Part shown: one piece after another, positions 61,362 to 64,000 of the stretch | Layout: the number at the start of each line of letters is the position of its first letter | Numbering within the stretch: position 1 is the stretch's first letter | NCBI RefSeq assembly: GCF_001894785.1 | Contig: NZ_BCWW01000020.1 | Location: 1 to 64,000 of the forward strand | Source of the DNA: Rhodococcoides fascians NBRC 12155 = LMG 3623 | GTDB lineage: Bacteria > Actinomycetota > Actinomycetes > Mycobacteriales > Mycobacteriaceae | Length of the DNA: 64,000 nucleotides | Reading direction: 5' to 3' | Position numbers and translations under genes: made by a program | The notes under the pieces: generated by a model | Told to the model about the DNA's origin: nothing | Seen by the model: only the letters and a program-made list of their open reading frames with translations | Database searches by the model: none

Positions 61362-62438
61362 ATGGCGAGAACAGACAAGCCTTCGGCCATCGACGACATC
61401 CTCGCCGAACACTCCGGCCTCGAGCAGCAACTGGCCGACCCCGCCCTGCACAACGACCCGTCCGCAGCGCGCAGGGCAGGCAAGAGGTTCGCCGAGCTGG
61501 CACCGATCATGTCGGCGCACACCAAGTTGACCGCCGCTCAGGACGACCTCGAAGCCGCACGTGAACTCGCCGCCGACGATTCGTCGTTCGCCGCAGAGAT
61601 CCCCGAGCTCGAGGCAACGGTTCTGCACCTGGAACAGACGCTGACCGATCTTCTGGCACCGCGCGACCCGCACGACGGCGACGACATCGTGATGGAGGTC
61701 AAGTCGGGTGAGGGCGGCGAGGAGTCGGCGCTCTTCGCGGCCGACCTGGCGCGGATGTACGTGCGCTACGCCGAACGCCGCGGCTGGCGAGTCGAGGTTC
61801 TCGACGCGAACGTCTCGGACCTGGGTGGCTACAAGGACGCGACGTTGTCGATCAAGACCAAGGATCCGCTCGACGGCGTCTGGGCGCGGCTGAAGTTCGA
61901 GGGTGGCGTCCATCGAGTGCAGCGGGTGCCGGTCACCGAATCGCAGGGACGCGTGCATACCTCCGCGGCCGGCATTCTCGTGTATCCGGAGCCCGACGAG
62001 GTCGAGGAAGTGCAGATCGACGAAACCGATCTGCGCATCGACGTCTACCGCTCGTCCGGCAAGGGCGGTCAGGGTGTCAACACCACCGACTCCGCTGTCC
62101 GCATCACCCATTTGCCCACCGGCATCGTCGTCACCTGTCAGAACGAGAGATCGCAGTTGCAGAACAAGGCGCGTGCGATGCAGGTGCTCGCGGCGCGTCT
62201 GCAGGCGGCCGCGGAGGAAGCAGCCAACGAAGAGGCCTCGGCCGGCCGAGCCAGTCAGGTGCGTACCGTCGACCGCTCGGAGCGGATCAGGACGTACAAC
62301 TACCCCGAGAACCGCATCACCGATCACCGCATCGGATTCAAAGCGCACAACCTCGACGCGCTGCTCGACGGCGACATGGATGCACTGCTCGACGCGCTCG
62401 CCAAGGCCGACCGCGACGCACGTATGCAAGCAGAATAA
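61362..62438 (+). CDS. prfA: Peptide chain release factor 1
   Basis: This 358-residue translation terminator reads UAA and UAG. The peptidyl-tRNA hydrolysis motif GKGGQGVNTTDSAVR (GGQ at 235-237) is followed by a basic C-terminus. Codon-recognition region VPVTESQGRVHTSAAG (about 187-202) contains the RF1 PxT-type element. The downstream prmC methylates the GGQ glutamine, separated here by one SHOCT-domain gene. ATG 61362 lies 45 bases past the rpmE terminator. Confidence 0.96.
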   Translation: MARTDKPSAIDDILAEHSGLEQQLADPALHNDPSAARRAGKRFAELAPIMSAHTKLTAAQDDLEAARELAADDSSFAAEIPELEATVLHLEQTLTDLLAPRDPHDGDDIVMEVKSGEGGEESALFAADLARMYVRYAERRGWRVEVLDANVSDLGGYKDATLSIKTKDPLDGVWARLKFEGGVHRVQRVPVTESQGRVHTSAAGILVYPEPDEVEEVQIDETDLRIDVYRSSGKGGQGVNTTDSAVRITHLPTGIVVTCQNERSQLQNKARAMQVLAARLQAAAEEAANEEASAGRASQVRTVDRSERIRTYNYPENRITDHRIGFKAHNLDALLDGDMDALLDALAKADRDARMQAE

Positions 62439-62544
62439 CTGCGCGCCAACCGTTTTCGGGTCTCGCGCTGCTGATCGAACGAATCTCGAGATACCCTGGC
62501 GATCGCATTCGACCCGCCCGCGCGCCATGAAAGGCACACCCGAG

Positions 62545-63339
62545 ATGAACCAGGCCTTGACCCCCGCAGGCGAGAACGCCGTCACCGAGCTCGCTTCCCG
62601 CTACGGGGTGTCCACCGACGCGGTCCGCACCATGCTCGACGCCGTCAACAACGGCCGCGGCACCATGGCGCAGTTCAACATTCCCGAGCTCGGCGGCAGT
62701 GGGCAGTGGATGCGCGGCGGTATGACGATGGTGGGCAACATGTTCGATCACGGCCTCAAGAGTCGGGTCGACGGTTTGTGCCGCGATCTGTCTGCAGTGT
62801 TGGCGCAGCATCAGGTCTATCCGCCGAGAGATGCCGGTACGGGATCGTTCGGCGGCACTTCCTTCGGCGGGGGATCGTGGTGGCCGTCGGATCTGGGTTC
62901 GCCGAGTTCGAGCGGTGGCCAGAACGGATCGCAGTACGCGGTGTTTCCAGGAACTCGTCGCCTCGCTGTCCTCGTGGGAGGGGAATTGGCGGTGTACGAC
63001 ACCCTCGATCACTCCATCGGGGGAGTACAACAGCAGCAGGGTGGGGGTCCGGGTTCGGTGGAGTTCACCAGCCAGTACGGCACGTTCACCGCGGCAAGTC
63101 TGCCGCGCGTCGACCAACGGTCCGCCGACGCGCCACCGCAGAACATGCCTTCGTCGCAGCAGCCGCAGCCGGCCGTACAGAATTTCGCGTCTGCGCAGTC
63201 GGGTTCACCTGCTCACACCGGTGTCGACATCTCGGACATCACCGCTGCGATCGAGGCGCTCGCCGGTCTACATGCGAAGGGATTTCTGACCGACGACGAG
63301 TTCTTTGCCAAGAAGTCGGAGTTGCTGGGGCGGCTGTGA
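62545..63339 (+). CDS. SHOCT-domain hypothetical protein
   Basis: This 264-residue protein starts MNQALTPAGENAVTELASRYGVS. An ATG at 62527 would add six residues but has no ribosome binding site, while AAAGG precedes 62545. Sequence order: helical region (about 1-75), Gly/Ser/Trp-rich linker (about 80-110), a beta-rich part, a Pro/Gln/Ser linker, and a C-terminal SHOCT domain (AIEALAGLHAKGFLTDDEFFAKKSELLGRL-type, about 235-264). SHOCT modules are oligomerisation or localisation tails. Function unknown. It separates prfA from prmC. Confidence 0.8.
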   Translation: MNQALTPAGENAVTELASRYGVSTDAVRTMLDAVNNGRGTMAQFNIPELGGSGQWMRGGMTMVGNMFDHGLKSRVDGLCRDLSAVLAQHQVYPPRDAGTGSFGGTSFGGGSWWPSDLGSPSSSGGQNGSQYAVFPGTRRLAVLVGGELAVYDTLDHSIGGVQQQQGGGPGSVEFTSQYGTFTAASLPRVDQRSADAPPQNMPSSQQPQPAVQNFASAQSGSPAHTGVDISDITAAIEALAGLHAKGFLTDDEFFAKKSELLGRL

Positions 63340-63373
63340 GTCCGGTGTCGGACCGCCGTGGCAGTCTGTACAA

Positions 63374-64000
63374 GTGAGCCGCAAGCCGTTACGCCTAGCC
63401 ATCCTCGAAGCGACGTCGATGCTCGAGGCCGCCGGTGTGCCGAGCCCTCGGGTGGATGCGGAGCTACTCGCCGCGCACCTCGTCGGAGTCGATCGCGGTC
63501 GGCTGGGGTTGGTGCCGTTGGTGGAGCCCGAGCTCGTCGAGGCGTACTTCCGAACAGTCGAGCAGCGCGCGAAACGTATTCCCCTGCAATACATCACGGG
63601 AACGACGTCATTGGGAAACATCGATGTCGAGGTGGGTCCAGGGGTGTTCGTTCCGCGTCCCGAAACCGAGTTGCTGTTGGCGTGGGCGCTCGCTTTTCTC
63701 GAGAACGTCGGCCATCACCCGCCCGTGGTGCTGGACCTGTGCACGGGGTCGGGCGCGCTGGCGCTGGCCATCGCGAACGCACGCCCGGATGCCGTCGTGC
63801 ACGCCGTCGAGCTCGATCCATCGGCGCTGGCGTGGGCCCGGCGCAACGCGGATCTGCGTGCCGAGCAGGGTGATTCGCCGATCACGTTGCATCACGGAGA
63901 CGTCACTTCTCGGGATCTCTTGACCGACCTCGACGGCTCGGTGGACATGATCGTCGCGAACCCGCCGTACATTCCGGACGGGGCGGAGCTCGATCCGGAA
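63374..64000 (+). CDS. prmC: Release factor glutamine methyltransferase (5' part, runs off the window)
   Basis: This partial protein, 209 residues visible, methylates the GGQ glutamine of release factors. GTG 63374 starts VSRKPLRLAILEATSMLEAA. The N-terminal helical domain includes PLQYITGTTSLGNIDVEVGPGVF (about 73-95). Motif I is VVLDLCTGSGALALAIANA (about 118-136), and the catalytic NPPY (196-199) lies in IVANPPYIPDG. The frame stays open at the window end, so it is cut by the window edge. Confidence 0.95.
   Translation, partial: MSRKPLRLAILEATSMLEAAGVPSPRVDAELLAAHLVGVDRGRLGLVPLVEPELVEAYFRTVEQRAKRIPLQYITGTTSLGNIDVEVGPGVFVPRPETELLLAWALAFLENVGHHPPVVLDLCTGSGALALAIANARPDAVVHAVELDPSALAWARRNADLRAEQGDSPITLHHGDVTSRDLLTDLDGSVDMIVANPPYIPDGAELDPE

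Overview
This window is a high-GC, densely packed chromosomal stretch from a mycolic-acid-group actinomycete. Rhodococcus or a close relative fits best. The supporting evidence is the lysA-hom-thrC-thrB-rho-rpmE-prfA-prmC order, a LytR-CpsA-Psr cell-wall ligase, an F420-type luciferase-fold oxidoreductase, an actinobacterial Rho with a very long charged N-terminal insertion, a DasR-like GntR regulator with GlcNAc PTS genes, and frequent GTG/TTG starts with 1- or 4-base gene overlaps. I see no prophage, transposase, integrase or CRISPR array.

Layout. 1-870: terminator hairpin, a repeat island built on CG-rich palindromes, and a poorly coding leader. 871-5283: small proteins of unknown function (one with an immunity-protein look, one excisionase-type HTH), a GNAT acetyltransferase, an FMN azoreductase and an LCP ligase. 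5301-8686: a TPP-riboswitch-controlled thiamine-precursor salvage operon (tenA, then substrate-binding protein, permease and ATPase). 8699-14317: sugar MFS transporter, lipoprotein, type-B carboxylesterase and ATP-dependent DNA ligase. 14425-19101: reductive-pyrimidine catabolism (nitrilase-fold amidohydrolase, dihydropyrimidinase, F420/FMN luciferase-fold oxidoreductase, class-III aminotransferase), followed by an opposing GlcD-type FAD oxidase.

20816-28619: two diverged copies of a small unknown family, peptidase E, a HIT protein, the three-gene proton-translocating transhydrogenase operon ending in a strong hairpin, a degenerate PAP2-like membrane protein, an APH-fold kinase-like protein and a thioesterase. 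28796-33634: a complete N-acetylglucosamine module (GntR regulator, PTS EIIA/EIIB divergent from EIIC-nagA-nagB) with dre-like operators. 33636-39898: shikimate dehydrogenase family protein, exported HNH nuclease, quinone oxidoreductase, and a SNF2 helicase/SWIM pair. 39972-45359: valine (isobutyryl-CoA) degradation operon.

45441-51756: a leftward run with an Hsp70/actin-fold protein, MarR regulator, DUF2254 membrane protein, methyltransferase, coiled-coil protein, tRNA-Arg(CCG) and a DUF305/DUF3105 pair. 51989-64000: argS, lysA, hom, thrC, thrB, rho, rpmE, prfA, a SHOCT-domain protein and the 5' part of prmC, so translation, aspartate-family amino-acid synthesis and transcription termination lie together.

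Scattered between genes is a ~27-bp repeat family with a small hairpin (five copies seen). Functions are inferred from protein motifs read by eye and gene context. No database search was possible.
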